From: Gemmatimonadaceae bacterium
GTDB lineage: Bacteria > Gemmatimonadota > Gemmatimonadetes > Gemmatimonadales > Gemmatimonadaceae
Assembly (NCBI GenBank): GCA_019186945.1
Contig: JABAQJ010000010.1
Location: 45,496-109,495 of the forward strand
DNA length: 64,000 bases
Direction of reading: 5' to 3'
The notes beneath the pieces are model-generated. The model searched no databases. It saw only the letters and a list, made by a program, of their open reading frames with translations, and was not told the DNA's origin. Of this stretch, positions 8,531 to 16,912 are shown in pieces. A program made the position numbers and the translations under genes. Positions within the stretch are counted from its first letter, which is position 1. The number at the start of each line of letters is the position of its first letter.

Positions 8531-9871
8531 ATGAGCGAGTTCTCGGCCATCCAGACGCTGCAACCGCCGCAGGCCGTGCGCGCGATTGCCGAAACGCTCG
8601 AACGTGCGGGCCACGAAGTCTGGTGCGTCGGAGGCGCCGTGCGGGATGCGCTCGCCGGCGAGCCACATCTCGACTGGGACTTCGCGACCTCAGCGACGCC
8701 GGCACAGGTGCAAGGACTGTTTCGCAAGACGATTCCCATCGGGATCGACCACGGTACCGTGGCAGTCATCGACCGGCACGGGACGCTGCACGAGATCACC
8801 ACGTTCCGCCGGGATGTGCGGACAGACGGACGGCACGCCGTTGTGGAGTTCGGTGCGTCGCTGACGGAGGACCTTGCGCGCCGGGACTTCACGATCAACG
8901 CCATCGCATACTCGCCCACCCGCAACGAGATCCGTGACCCGTTCGGCGGCCGCGAAGACCTGGAAAGGCGCATCCTTCGGTGTGTTGGCGAACCTGGGCA
9001 TCGCATGCGCGAGGACTGGCTCCGGGCGCTCCGGGCCATGCGGTTCGCGGGACGGTTCGACCTAACCATCGAGCCGGAGACATGGAAGGCGATCGTAGAA
9101 GCGTCGCCGTTCCTGCCAAGGCTCTCCGCCGAGCGCGTTCGGCAGGAGATCGAGAAGACGATGGAGCAGGTGCCGTGCCCAAGTCGCTCGTTCCTGCTGT
9201 GGCGCGCGAGCGGTGCACTGCACAGCCTGCTCCCGTCCGTCGCCGCTGGCGACGACGTGGCCGTTCGTGCTGCCGACTGGGTCGCTCGGCCAGAAGACAC
9301 GCGGCGTGCCGAACGGGCCACGTTGCGGAAACTCGTCAGGTTGGCTTGCCTGTTCAGTGGGCCGGATCCCGATGTCGTCAGGGTAACCATGCGGGCGTTA
9401 CGGTTTTCGAATCGGGACGTTCAGGCTCTGTCGCACATTGCCGCCGCACGAGCGGCAATCGAGGCAGGCGTGCACGCGTCGCTGGATGTGGCGAGTCGGC
9501 CCCGCGCGGTTGCGATCCGCCGCTGGGTCGCGGCGTCGGGCCGCACGGATTTTCCCGCCGTGTATCGGACGCTGTATGCCCGACTTCGTGCATCCGGCAC
9601 ACCAGATGCCGCACCGGACGCTCCCTTCCACGCTCGGCAGCTCTACCGTGACGGACTGCGGCTCGCGTTTCGGGACCCGGTTGCGATCGCCGACCTGGCG
9701 ATCGATGGGGATGACCTGATGCGGAGCGGGATTCCTCCCGGACGCCGGGTCGGCGAGATTCTTCGTGGCTTGCTCGATCTGGTGCTTGAAGACCCGACCC
9801 TGAACACGCGGGAGCGACTTGTTCAGCTGGCGCGTGAACGAGAGGCGTGCCGTCCCGCTGGCTCAACGTAG
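8531..9871 (+). CDS. cca: CCA tRNA nucleotidyltransferase / poly(A) polymerase family
   Basis: The enzyme adds or repairs the 3' CCA end of tRNAs. The class II nucleotidyltransferase head shows GGAVRD at residues 34-39, the metal-binding DWD at 48-50, the RRDFTINA motif and the ERIL..GEP..R..ED..R.LRA.RFA block that is typical of the family. The C-terminal half is helical with the usual low conservation. ATG 8531 begins MSEFSAIQ; an upstream TTG at 8513 would add six residues but has no support. No ribosome-binding site is obvious, so translation may depend on the upstream gene. A poly(A) polymerase cannot be excluded by motif alone. Confidence 0.93.
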   Translation: MSEFSAIQTLQPPQAVRAIAETLERAGHEVWCVGGAVRDALAGEPHLDWDFATSATPAQVQGLFRKTIPIGIDHGTVAVIDRHGTLHEITTFRRDVRTDGRHAVVEFGASLTEDLARRDFTINAIAYSPTRNEIRDPFGGREDLERRILRCVGEPGHRMREDWLRALRAMRFAGRFDLTIEPETWKAIVEASPFLPRLSAERVRQEIEKTMEQVPCPSRSFLLWRASGALHSLLPSVAAGDDVAVRAADWVARPEDTRRAERATLRKLVRLACLFSGPDPDVVRVTMRALRFSNRDVQALSHIAAARAAIEAGVHASLDVASRPRAVAIRRWVAASGRTDFPAVYRTLYARLRASGTPDAAPDAPFHARQLYRDGLRLAFRDPVAIADLAIDGDDLMRSGIPPGRRVGEILRGLLDLVLEDPTLNTRERLVQLAREREACRPAGST

Positions 9872-9880
9872 GCGATCCGA

Positions 9881-10408
9881 ATGTTCTTTCGCGGACGGGA
9901 GCACGAGTCAACGATATGGCAGCGATTTCACACGTCGAGCGACGGGTTTACGGTACGTCGATTCGATGGGCTGGTCGAGGTTGTGGTCAGCGCGAACGCT
10001 GACCGGCTCGTCGATCTATTCCTGGCGCTGCTGAACGAAATGCCGCCGGCCTTATCCGTCGAGGTCCACGACGTGCGGACCTCGCAGCGGTGGGTAGGTG
10101 TCGACCTCGCGCGGCCGGATGTGTCGGCGACGCTGGCACGCCTCAAGGTCTCGTTGAGCACATGGGCAGGAGCCGAGATCTGCGTCTACGGCTCCGATGT
10201 ACAGCTGACCATCACGCCGTGGTTGGAGCTGTATGTGCACTCGACGAGCGAGCGGTGGGTGTTTGTGTTGACGGGCTATGGCCTGCAGCTGCGTGAACAC
10301 CGTACCTCGCGCAGTTGGCGATTGCCTGCCGATGGATTTCCGCGCGCTGAAGATGCGTCGGCAGCGCTCCGTCAGGCTGTCGACAAGCTCGGCATGGAAC
10401 CCGCATGA
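9881..10408 (+). CDS. Hypothetical protein, 175 aa
   Basis: I do not recognise it. The protein is soluble-looking, begins with an arginine/aromatic-rich segment, and contains several valine-rich strands (VVVSAN, VEVHDVR, WVFVLTGYGLQLREH), suggesting a small alpha/beta fold. It has no signal peptide, zinc motif or known catalytic signature. It lies ten bases after cca and its stop overlaps the ATG of the ZIP transporter gene (ATGA), so it is in the operon. The spacing and GC-rich third positions support real coding. Confidence 0.65.
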   Translation: MFFRGREHESTIWQRFHTSSDGFTVRRFDGLVEVVVSANADRLVDLFLALLNEMPPALSVEVHDVRTSQRWVGVDLARPDVSATLARLKVSLSTWAGAEICVYGSDVQLTITPWLELYVHSTSERWVFVLTGYGLQLREHRTSRSWRLPADGFPRAEDASAALRQAVDKLGMEPA

Positions 10409-11118
10409 GTGTGGCCCTCCTGTGCGCGGCCGTGGCCGCGGCCGGGAACGTCCTTGGCGCGCTCACCGTCGTATGGCGTGCGACGTGGAATCGGGCCGCT
10501 CTCGAGTCGATGCTGGCGGTAGCGGCCGGTTTCATGGTAAGCGTGGCGATCGTCGAGCTGATCCCGGAATCCATCGCCCGCAGCGGCGTCAGCGCCGGCA
10601 GCTGGATTCTGGGCGGCTACCTGGTCGTGCATCTGACGCAGCACACGTTTGCCGGACATTTCCATTTTGGCGAGGAGCGACATCGGGTGTCGCCGTCCGT
10701 GAGTACGGCGGCGCTTGCGGGATTGATGGTTCACACCTTCGTGGATGGCGTGGCGATCGCTTCGGGGTATGAGGTGAGCACAGCGTTAGGCACGCTCGTG
10801 TTCGGCGCAATCCTGCTGCACAAGGTTCCGGAAGGGCTGGCGATCGCCAGCATGTTCGTGGCGGCTGGCGCAGGGCGCCGGGCTGCACTGGTGGCGGCGG
10901 CCGCTCTCGGCGTCGCCACGATCCTTGGGGTTGCCCTGACGGGCTGGATCGATCCGCTGGCGCGATACGGTCTGCCCCTGGCGGCCGGTGTGTCTCTGTA
11001 CGTGGGTGCGTCGAACCTGGTGCCGGAGCTTCATCGCCTGCCTCGCTGGCGAACGGCGGCGGCGTTCTTTGGAGGTTGTGGGCTCTTCTTGCTGGCACGC
11101 GCCGTGGTGTTCCAGTGA
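10405..11118 (+). CDS. ZIP-family metal transporter
   Basis: A hydrophobic protein of 237 residues with about seven to eight membrane segments. It carries the two ZIP signatures: MVHTFVDG near residues 109-115 and HKVPEG at 139-144, where the His/Glu residues form the binuclear metal site in the pore. A histidine-containing loop (HLTQHTFAGHFHFG) precedes them. ZIP proteins bring zinc or other divalent metals into the cytoplasm; the substrate cannot be told from sequence. ATGA and GTGA overlaps couple it to the hypothetical gene before and rarA after. No zinc-uptake regulator or metal operator is visible. Confidence 0.88.
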   Translation: MSVALLCAAVAAAGNVLGALTVVWRATWNRAALESMLAVAAGFMVSVAIVELIPESIARSGVSAGSWILGGYLVVHLTQHTFAGHFHFGEERHRVSPSVSTAALAGLMVHTFVDGVAIASGYEVSTALGTLVFGAILLHKVPEGLAIASMFVAAGAGRRAALVAAAALGVATILGVALTGWIDPLARYGLPLAAGVSLYVGASNLVPELHRLPRWRTAAAFFGGCGLFLLARAVVFQ

Positions 11119-12518
11119 CGCGAGCCCCACGTATCCCGTCGCCCCGGAGTAGTGAGACGCTTTTCAGCAAGCGACGCGACGCGGAGCCGTTGGCGGCCCG
11201 GATGCGGCCGATATCGCTCGACGAAGTTGTCGGACAGCGCGGCCTGTTGGGAGCGGGGAAGCCGCTGCGTGAGGCCATCGAACGCGGCACGATCGGGTCG
11301 ATCATACTGTGGGGTCCCCCGGGCTCAGGGAAGACGACCCTGGGACGACTCATGGCGCGTTACACGGATCGCGAGTTCGTCCCGTTCTCCGCCGTCACGG
11401 AGGGCGTGCCTCGCGTCCGCGAGATCCTCGCCGAGGCCGAATCCCGCCTTGGGATGGGCAGACGTACGATCCTGTTCGTCGATGAGATCCATCGCTTCAA
11501 CAGGACTCAGCAGGACGCCTTTCTTTCTGCAGTCGAGTCGGGCATCGTGACGCTGATCGGCGCCACCACGGAGAACCCGTCTTTCGAGCTGAATGGCGCA
11601 CTCCTGTCGCGGACGCGGGTCTTCGTCCTGGCCTCACTGGAAGTCGCCGACCTACACGTGCTGTTGCGACGAGCGCTGGCTGACGAGGAGCGTGGACTTG
11701 GACGGATGCACCTGTCGGCGGATGCGGATGCGGTGGATTGGCTGGCGGAACAGGCGGACGGCGATGCACGGCGGGCGCTGACGATACTGGAAGCCGCGGC
11801 CGAGTACGTCGGACAGGGAGGACGACTGACGCGCCAGGCGCTTCAGGATGCCCTTCAGTTGCGCGTCGCGAGGTACGACAAGAGCGGCGAGGAGCACTTC
11901 AACCTTATCTCGGCATACCACAAGGCACTCCGCGGCAGCGATCCGCAGGGCGCACTGTACTGGCTCGCGCGCATGATCGAAGGCGGTGAGGATCCGATGT
12001 ACGTGGCGAGGCGCACAATCCGGTTCGCTTCCGAGGACGTCGGTCTGGCTGATCCGCAAGCGCTGCAGGTCGCCCTGGCGGCGCGGGATACGTACCATGC
12101 GTTAGGTTCGCCCGAGGGTGAATTGGCGATTGCGGAAGCGGCGGTATACCTGGCCGTCGCCCCGAAATCGAACCGCATCTACGAGGCATGGAATGCCGCG
12201 CTGGAGCTGGCGCGTGCGCATCCCGCGGAACCGGTGCCCCTCCACATCCGTAACGCACCGACGTCGCTCATGAAGGAACTGGGTTATGGAAAGGGGTACG
12301 AGTACGCCCATTCCGTCCCGGAGGGTTTCACCCCTCAGGAGTACCTGCCCGATCGGCTGCGCGGTGCGGTACTGTACGAACCCGGTGGATTCGGTTTCGA
12401 AAAGGACATCGCGAAGCGGCTTGCATGGTGGGCCGGACTGAAGGAACGGATGCTGGGCGCGTCTTCGCCTGGCGAGAACCAAGCACCCGAAAAGGATTCT
12501 GGAGGATCGAATGCGTAA
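11115..12518 (+). CDS. rarA: Replication-associated recombination protein RarA (MgsA)
   Basis: RarA is a clamp-loader-like AAA+ ATPase that acts at stalled replication forks and interacts with SSB. Walker A GPPGSGKT is at residues 67-74 and Walker B LFVDEIHRF near 120-128. Sensor and C-terminal tetramerisation regions (YDKSGEEHFNLISAYHKALRGSD, then GGEDPMYVARR) are characteristic. The start is GTG 11115, overlapping the transporter stop; this gives 467 residues with a slightly long N-terminus. The last seven bases overlap the next gene. Confidence 0.95.
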   Translation: MTRAPRIPSPRSSETLFSKRRDAEPLAARMRPISLDEVVGQRGLLGAGKPLREAIERGTIGSIILWGPPGSGKTTLGRLMARYTDREFVPFSAVTEGVPRVREILAEAESRLGMGRRTILFVDEIHRFNRTQQDAFLSAVESGIVTLIGATTENPSFELNGALLSRTRVFVLASLEVADLHVLLRRALADEERGLGRMHLSADADAVDWLAEQADGDARRALTILEAAAEYVGQGGRLTRQALQDALQLRVARYDKSGEEHFNLISAYHKALRGSDPQGALYWLARMIEGGEDPMYVARRTIRFASEDVGLADPQALQVALAARDTYHALGSPEGELAIAEAAVYLAVAPKSNRIYEAWNAALELARAHPAEPVPLHIRNAPTSLMKELGYGKGYEYAHSVPEGFTPQEYLPDRLRGAVLYEPGGFGFEKDIAKRLAWWAGLKERMLGASSPGENQAPEKDSGGSNA

Positions 12519-12966
12519 GACATCGTTGGCTGCCGCGTTGTTCCTGACGAGCGCCTGCGCGACGCTCGGCATGGTACGTTTCAAGGAGCCGATCGTCAGC
12601 TTCAAGGACGTCAAGATCACCGGGCTCGGGATAACGGGTGGCTCGATGGAGATCGTCCTTGACGTGTACAATCCCAACAACTTCCGCCTCGACGGCAGCC
12701 GGCTCACGTACCAGCTGATGGTCGATAGCCTGACCTTCGGGACAGGAACGTACGATTCGCGGTTTCAGGTCGAGAAAGGCGATACGTCGGAGATCCGCCT
12801 TCCATTCAATTTCTCGTATGCCGGGGCTAATGCCGCCGGCCGGCAGCTTCTCCAGACGGGCAGCGTGGAGTACCGCGTTCTCGGTGACGTCACCGTCAAC
12901 ACACCTATTGGCTCCTTTACGCGCCCATACGACCAGCGTGGTCGATTCAACACGATGAGTCGATAG
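12511..12966 (+). CDS. LEA14/WHy-domain lipoprotein
   Basis: The 151-residue product starts with a short lipoprotein signal (KTSLAAALFLTSAC, lipobox LTSAC with Cys at residue 16), so it should be lipidated and held in the cell envelope. The remainder fits the LEA type 2 / water-stress-and-hypersensitive (WHy) domain: VDVxxxGxTGGSM-like strands, then VYNPNNFRLDGSRLTY, the hallmark NPN segment of the fold. Function in bacteria is unknown. A good ribosome site (GGAGG) precedes ATG 12511, inside the end of rarA. Confidence 0.8.
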   Translation: MRKTSLAAALFLTSACATLGMVRFKEPIVSFKDVKITGLGITGGSMEIVLDVYNPNNFRLDGSRLTYQLMVDSLTFGTGTYDSRFQVEKGDTSEIRLPFNFSYAGANAAGRQLLQTGSVEYRVLGDVTVNTPIGSFTRPYDQRGRFNTMSR

Positions 12967-13071
12967 GCAGCCGCGATGCCTGCCAAGCCGGCGGCGATGC
13001 TGTAGATTCCGTGAGGCTGGAGCCAGGGATGGCGCCGGTGCCCATCCGTTACTTCAATCCGGGAGCTACCG

Positions 13072-14376
13072 ATCGCACGCGAACCGATTTCGCTCGAACC
13101 GCCGATTGAGCGCGCCCTCCTGGTTGGCGCGCCGCGGAAGGGGAGCGGAACCCGTCATCTGACGGACGAGCACCTGCGCGAACTCGAGCGTCTGGCGGAT
13201 ACTGCGGGAGCGAACGTCGTCGGGACACTGACCCAGCAACTCGATCGTCCGAACCCGGCTACCTATCTCGGTTCGGGCAAGATCGACGAGTTGCGCGAGC
13301 GCATTGCCCGGGATGCCATTACGCTGGTGATCTTCGACGACGAGTTGACACCGTCGCAGGGAAAGAACATTGAGGATGCCGTCGGCCAGCGCGTTATGGA
13401 TCGAGCGGAATTGATCCTCGACATCTTCGCCACGCGTGCGCGGAGCCGGGAAGCGCGCATGCAGGTGGAACTGGCGCAGCTCGAGTACATGTTGCCGCGC
13501 CTGACGAGAATGTGGACGCATCTCGAGAAGTTTCGCGGTGGAATCGGCGTTCGCGGCCCCGGCGAGACGCAGCTCGAGACGGACCGCCGACTGATTTCGC
13601 ACCGGATCCGCGTGCTGAAGGAGCGGTTGGAGGATGTCCGCCGATCGAGAGCGGTACAGCGACGTTCGCGCAGCGACCAGTTCCGTGCTGCTCTCGTCGG
13701 TTACACCAACGCGGGAAAGTCCTCGCTCCTGCGTGCGCTTTCCGGCGATCGAGACGTCTTTGTGGAAGATCGACTGTTCGCAACGCTGGATACCTTGACC
13801 CGCGAGGTCTCGCTGGGTGCCGCGGATCGTCAGCACGTGTTGCTGACGGACACGGTTGGCTTTATCAGGAAGCTGCCACACCACCTCGTCGCGTCGTTCC
13901 GGGCGACTCTGGAAGAAGTTATCGAGGCGGATATCCTGTTACACGTCATCGACGCCAGCCACCCCTCGTGGGAAGAACAGCGCGACGTGGTGGACGACGT
14001 ACTGGCGGAACTGGGCGCACGGGAAACGCCGGTCCTCCATGTGTTCAACAAAGTGGATCTCCTGACGTCCGACGAGCGTGAGGGTCTGAGTGCCCGCGTG
14101 ACTGCAATGCTTCCGGGAAGCGTGCTCGCCTCGGCACGGATCGACGGTGGAACCGACGCACTGCGGGAGGCGCTGGCTGCGCGGTTGGAAAGGCAGCGTC
14201 CGGCGACCGAGTTGCGAGTGCCGGTCCGGGATGGACGGCTTCTGGCGGAGGTCCATCGAGCCGGCCATGTGATCGAGCAGCGAGCGGAGGGAGACGACCT
14301 CGTGCTGGTGGCACGGCTGGATGCGGTGGCGGTGGCACGCCTCCAGCGCGCCGGCGCCGTGGTGGGTTCCTCGTGA
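13072..14376 (+). CDS. hflX: GTPase HflX, non-canonical start codon
   Basis: HflX is a ribosome-binding GTPase that splits stalled or hibernating 70S ribosomes. The N-terminal [12 protein letters not shown] and [18 protein letters not shown] segments and the G domain (GYTNAGKSS from residue 210, DTVGF, NKVD) are intact. In this frame an upstream TGA is at 13012-13014, and no ATG, GTG or TTG occurs until TTG 13291, which is already inside the conserved N-terminal domain. The best start is ATC 13072, six bases after GGGAG (13061-13065), giving 434 residues; ATT 13105, giving the family-like N-terminus ERALLVG, is an alternative. An ATG in another frame (13029) runs to a stop at 13108, so a sequencing frameshift is a third option. 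The stop overlaps gmd. Confidence 0.88.
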   Translation: MAREPISLEPPIERALLVGAPRKGSGTRHLTDEHLRELERLADTAGANVVGTLTQQLDRPNPATYLGSGKIDELRERIARDAITLVIFDDELTPSQGKNIEDAVGQRVMDRAELILDIFATRARSREARMQVELAQLEYMLPRLTRMWTHLEKFRGGIGVRGPGETQLETDRRLISHRIRVLKERLEDVRRSRAVQRRSRSDQFRAALVGYTNAGKSSLLRALSGDRDVFVEDRLFATLDTLTREVSLGAADRQHVLLTDTVGFIRKLPHHLVASFRATLEEVIEADILLHVIDASHPSWEEQRDVVDDVLAELGARETPVLHVFNKVDLLTSDEREGLSARVTAMLPGSVLASARIDGGTDALREALAARLERQRPATELRVPVRDGRLLAEVHRAGHVIEQRAEGDDLVLVARLDAVAVARLQRAGAVVGSS

Positions 14377-15380
14377 CGTCCAGCGCAATGCGGACAGCGT
14401 TGATTACCGGCATTACTGGGCAGGACGGCTCGTACCTAGCCGAGTTGTTGCTGGGTAAAGGCTACGATGTGCATGGAATCGTGCGCCGGTCGAGCCAGTT
14501 CACCACGGCCCGGATCGAGCCACTGTACCTGAGCGAGCACCTCCCGGGGGACCGGCTGCACCTGCATTACGGCGACCTGAACGACGCCTCGTCTCTCCAT
14601 CGCGTCCTCGCGCGCGTTGCCCCTGACGAGATTTACAACCTTGGTGCGCAGAGCCACGTCCGCATCAGCTTCGATGTCCCCGAGTACACTGTCGAAGTGG
14701 CGGGCGTGGGTGCGCTGCGATTGCTCGAGGCGATCCGTAACCTGGGGATGACGCCGCGCTTCTACCAGGCATCATCGAGCGAGATGTTCGGCAAGGTTGC
14801 GGAAAGTCCACAAACCGAACGAACGCCGTTTCACCCGAGATCACCGTACGCCTGCGCCAAGGCGTTTGCGCACGCGATCACTGTCAACTACCGCGAATCG
14901 TACGGGCTACATGCCTCGTGCGGCATCCTGTTCAATCATGAAAGCCCGCGCCGCGGCGAGAACTTCGTCACTCGCAAGATCACGCGAGGGCTGGCGCGCA
15001 TCAAACTCGGGTTGCAGCCGAAGCTGTACCTGGGCAATCTGGATGCTCGCCGCGACTGGGGCTTCGCCGGGGACTACGTCGAGGCGATGTGGCGCATGCT
15101 CCAGCAGGATACGCCTGACGACTACGTGATCGCGACTGGCGAGACGCATTCGGTGCGCGATCTCCTCGATTCGGTCGGCGCCGTGCTCGATCTGGATTGG
15201 AGGCCGTATGTCGAGATCGACCCGAAATACTATCGACCCGCCGAGGTCGACTTGCTGCTTGGGGACGCCAGCAAGGCGCGGGAGCGTTTGGGCTGGACGG
15301 CAACGACGTCCTTCGGCCAGTTGGTGCGGATGATGACGGAAGCGGACTTGCGCCTGGCGAGGGCCGAGCTGGAGGGCTGA
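14373..15380 (+). CDS. gmd: GDP-mannose 4,6-dehydratase
   Basis: GMD converts GDP-mannose to GDP-4-keto-6-deoxymannose, the precursor of GDP-fucose, GDP-rhamnose and GDP-perosamine for surface glycans. It is an extended SDR: GITGQDG at residues 13-19 binds NADP, and Tyr159-xxx-Lys163 (YACAK) is catalytic. Family blocks [14 protein letters not shown] and [18 protein letters not shown] are present. Length 335 is typical. GTG 14373 overlaps hflX by GTGA. The partner enzymes (fucose synthase or RMD) are not in the window. A GC hairpin at 15415-15440 lies between gmd and the convergent tRNA-Val gene. Confidence 0.95.
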   Translation: MTSSAMRTALITGITGQDGSYLAELLLGKGYDVHGIVRRSSQFTTARIEPLYLSEHLPGDRLHLHYGDLNDASSLHRVLARVAPDEIYNLGAQSHVRISFDVPEYTVEVAGVGALRLLEAIRNLGMTPRFYQASSSEMFGKVAESPQTERTPFHPRSPYACAKAFAHAITVNYRESYGLHASCGILFNHESPRRGENFVTRKITRGLARIKLGLQPKLYLGNLDARRDWGFAGDYVEAMWRMLQQDTPDDYVIATGETHSVRDLLDSVGAVLDLDWRPYVEIDPKYYRPAEVDLLLGDASKARERLGWTATTSFGQLVRMMTEADLRLARAELEG

Positions 15381-15414
15381 ACATCGAGGCGTCGTCTCGC
15401 CCAGAACAAGGGCG

Positions 15415-15440
15415 CCAGCCAGCGGCAGCTGACGGGCTGG
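15415..15440. terminator. GC hairpin between convergent gmd and tRNA-Val
   Basis: CCAGCC 15415-15420 pairs with GGCTGG 15435-15440 around a 14-nt loop that itself contains CAGCTG. A weaker stem-loop precedes it at about 15399-15413. No T-run is present on either strand. Its position between a + strand gene end and a - strand tRNA 3' end suggests a shared transcription-end signal. Confidence 0.3.
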
Positions 15441-15446
15441 GTGGTA

Positions 15447-15520
15447 TGGTCGCGCAGGGACTCGAACCCCGGACCTCTGGTATGTGAGACCAGCGCTCTA
15501 ACCAGCTGAGCTACGCGACC
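15447..15520 (-). tRNA. tRNA-Val (anticodon CAC)
   Basis: Read on the - strand, a full cloverleaf of 74 nt folds: acceptor stem GGTCGCG/CGCGACC, D arm GCTCAG..TTAGAGC, a five-pair anticodon stem around loop CTCACAT (anticodon CAC, reads GUG), and T arm with TTCGAGT. The discriminator is A and CCA is not encoded, which matches the presence of a CCA-adding enzyme gene at 8531-9871. Confidence 0.95.
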
Positions 15521-15638
15521 GGAATACCCCGCGCCGAACCCTCGCGCGGTCGCGAAGGTTAATCGACCGGTCGTGACGAGGCTAGTCTCCGGAGGCAGCG
15601 CGTCCGTTGCGAGCCGCCGGCCTGACCGCGCCCGGCAA

Positions 15639-15712
15639 TGGGCCCTCTGGGGATCGAACCCAGGACCGTCGGATTATGAGTCCGCTGCTCTAACCGGCTG
15701 AGCTAAGGGCCC
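15639..15712 (-). tRNA. tRNA with anticodon CAT, probably tRNA-Ile2 (lysidine type)
   Basis: A 74-nt cloverleaf on the - strand: acceptor GGGCCCT/AGGGCCC, D arm GCTCAG..TTAGAGC, anticodon loop CTCATAA, T arm with TTCGATC, discriminator A, no encoded CCA. The body GGGCCCTTAGCTCAG and the sequence around the anticodon resemble the bacterial minor tRNA-Ile whose C34 is modified to lysidine to read AUA, rather than elongator tRNA-Met; initiator features (C1-A72 mismatch) are absent. The first anticodon-stem pair is a G-A mismatch. Elongator Met remains possible. Confidence 0.88.
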
Positions 15713-15798
15713 GACAACTGCCGAAAGATACGTCACCGTCCGCAACGCGCCAGTTGACGCGCGGTTGGTTTGGAGACGTAGCCGTTCCGCCGTCTTCG

Positions 15799-16809
15799 TT
15801 AGGCCGAACTCGATCGATGGCTGTCGTAGGCGTTCATGACCTCTTCGGGCGTCACCGTCGCCGCGCCGAGCTTTCCCACCTCGACGCCGGCGGCGTAGTT
15901 CGCCACCACCGCAGCTTCGCAGGCCGTCGCGCCAGCGGCAAGCGCGGTCGCCAGGTAGGCCGTCACGGTATCGCCTGCTCCGACGACGTCGTACACCTCC
16001 CGCGCCGTCGTCGGGATCCGACCCACGGTCCCATTCGCGGAGATCAGCACCATCCCGCGTTCTCCCAGAGTCAGCAGCAGGTGGTCGACTCCAAGACGTC
16101 GAAAAACGTCGGGCAACGTATCTATGTCGTCGAGCACCACCGAGGCACCTAACGCCGACTCAAGCTCGCGCCGATTGGGCTTGAAGACAGTCGCTCCGCG
16201 AAAGGCGAAGAAGTTACGGAACTTCGGATCGACCACGATCGGGATCCGTCGCTCGCGGGCGGCTGCGATCGCCCGCTCGATGATCGCGGGCACCAGCACG
16301 CCCTTGTTGTAATCCTCCAGCACCAGGGCATCGGCCTTCGTCAGCAGATCGTCGAGATGCTCGGCTATCCGGCGCACCTCGGTGGCTGACAGGTCGGCGT
16401 CTTCCTCTTCGTCGAAACGCACGACCTGCTGCGCTCTCGCCACCAGTCGCGTTTTGGTGGTTGTGGGGCGGTCCACGTCGATCAGGCCGCGTCCGTCGGC
16501 GGACAGGGCGGCGAGCATGGTCCGCAACCGCTCGCCGGCGACGTCCTTGCCGATGGTTGCAACGAGGTACCCCAAGGCGCCCGCCGAGATGACGTTCTGA
16601 GCCACGTTCGCCGCCCCGCCGAGTGCATAACGACGGTCGCGCACGCGCACCACGGGTACCGGAGCTTCCGGCGAGATCCTGTCCACCTCGCCGTGGAGGT
16701 ACACATCGAGCATGGCGTCGCCCACGATGACCACGCGACGACCCTGCATTGCACGAAGCAGTTCCTGCAGGCGATCACGCGCCAGCGACGGGACGACTTG
16801 GCTCGACAT
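15799..16809 (-). CDS. rfaE1: D-glycero-beta-D-manno-heptose-7-phosphate kinase (RfaE1/HldE N-domain)
   Basis: A PfkB-family sugar kinase that phosphorylates heptose 7-phosphate at O1 in ADP-heptose synthesis. Substrate and nucleotide motifs are complete: VGDAMLDVYLHGEVDRISPEAPVPV at the N-terminus, ALGGAANVA near 62-70, VDPKFRNF, KPNRREL, and the catalytic GAGDT at 277-281. At 336 residues it is the stand-alone kinase, without the fused adenylyltransferase of HldE. Start ATG 16809 is preceded by a -35/-10 pair that implies a leaderless mRNA. The TAA stop lies inside the repeated octamer GCCTAACG. It works with GmhA (6190-6789); gmhB and hldC are not in the window. Confidence 0.92.
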   Translation of the reverse strand: MSSQVVPSLARDRLQELLRAMQGRRVVIVGDAMLDVYLHGEVDRISPEAPVPVVRVRDRRYALGGAANVAQNVISAGALGYLVATIGKDVAGERLRTMLAALSADGRGLIDVDRPTTTKTRLVARAQQVVRFDEEEDADLSATEVRRIAEHLDDLLTKADALVLEDYNKGVLVPAIIERAIAAARERRIPIVVDPKFRNFFAFRGATVFKPNRRELESALGASVVLDDIDTLPDVFRRLGVDHLLLTLGERGMVLISANGTVGRIPTTAREVYDVVGAGDTVTAYLATALAAGATACEAAVVANYAAGVEVGKLGAATVTPEEVMNAYDSHRSSSA

Positions 16810-16816
16810 TGCCCCG

Positions 16817-16846
16817 AAGCTAGAGGCGCGCGCGAGGAATGGTCAA
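16817..16846 (-). promoter_or_regulatory. Promoter of rfaE1, predicted leaderless
   Basis: On the - strand TTGACC (16846-16841) and TAGCTT (16822-16817) are separated by 18 bases, and only seven bases lie between the -10 box and the ATG at 16809. Transcription should start at or next to the start codon. The hrcA promoter has the same hexamers, spacer and distance. Confidence 0.65.
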
Positions 16847-16912
16847 CGTCCCGTGCTCACGAACGTCGTGTCGTGGCGGTTATCTTCCCGTCCCGGCCGA
16901 TCATCAAGGCGC

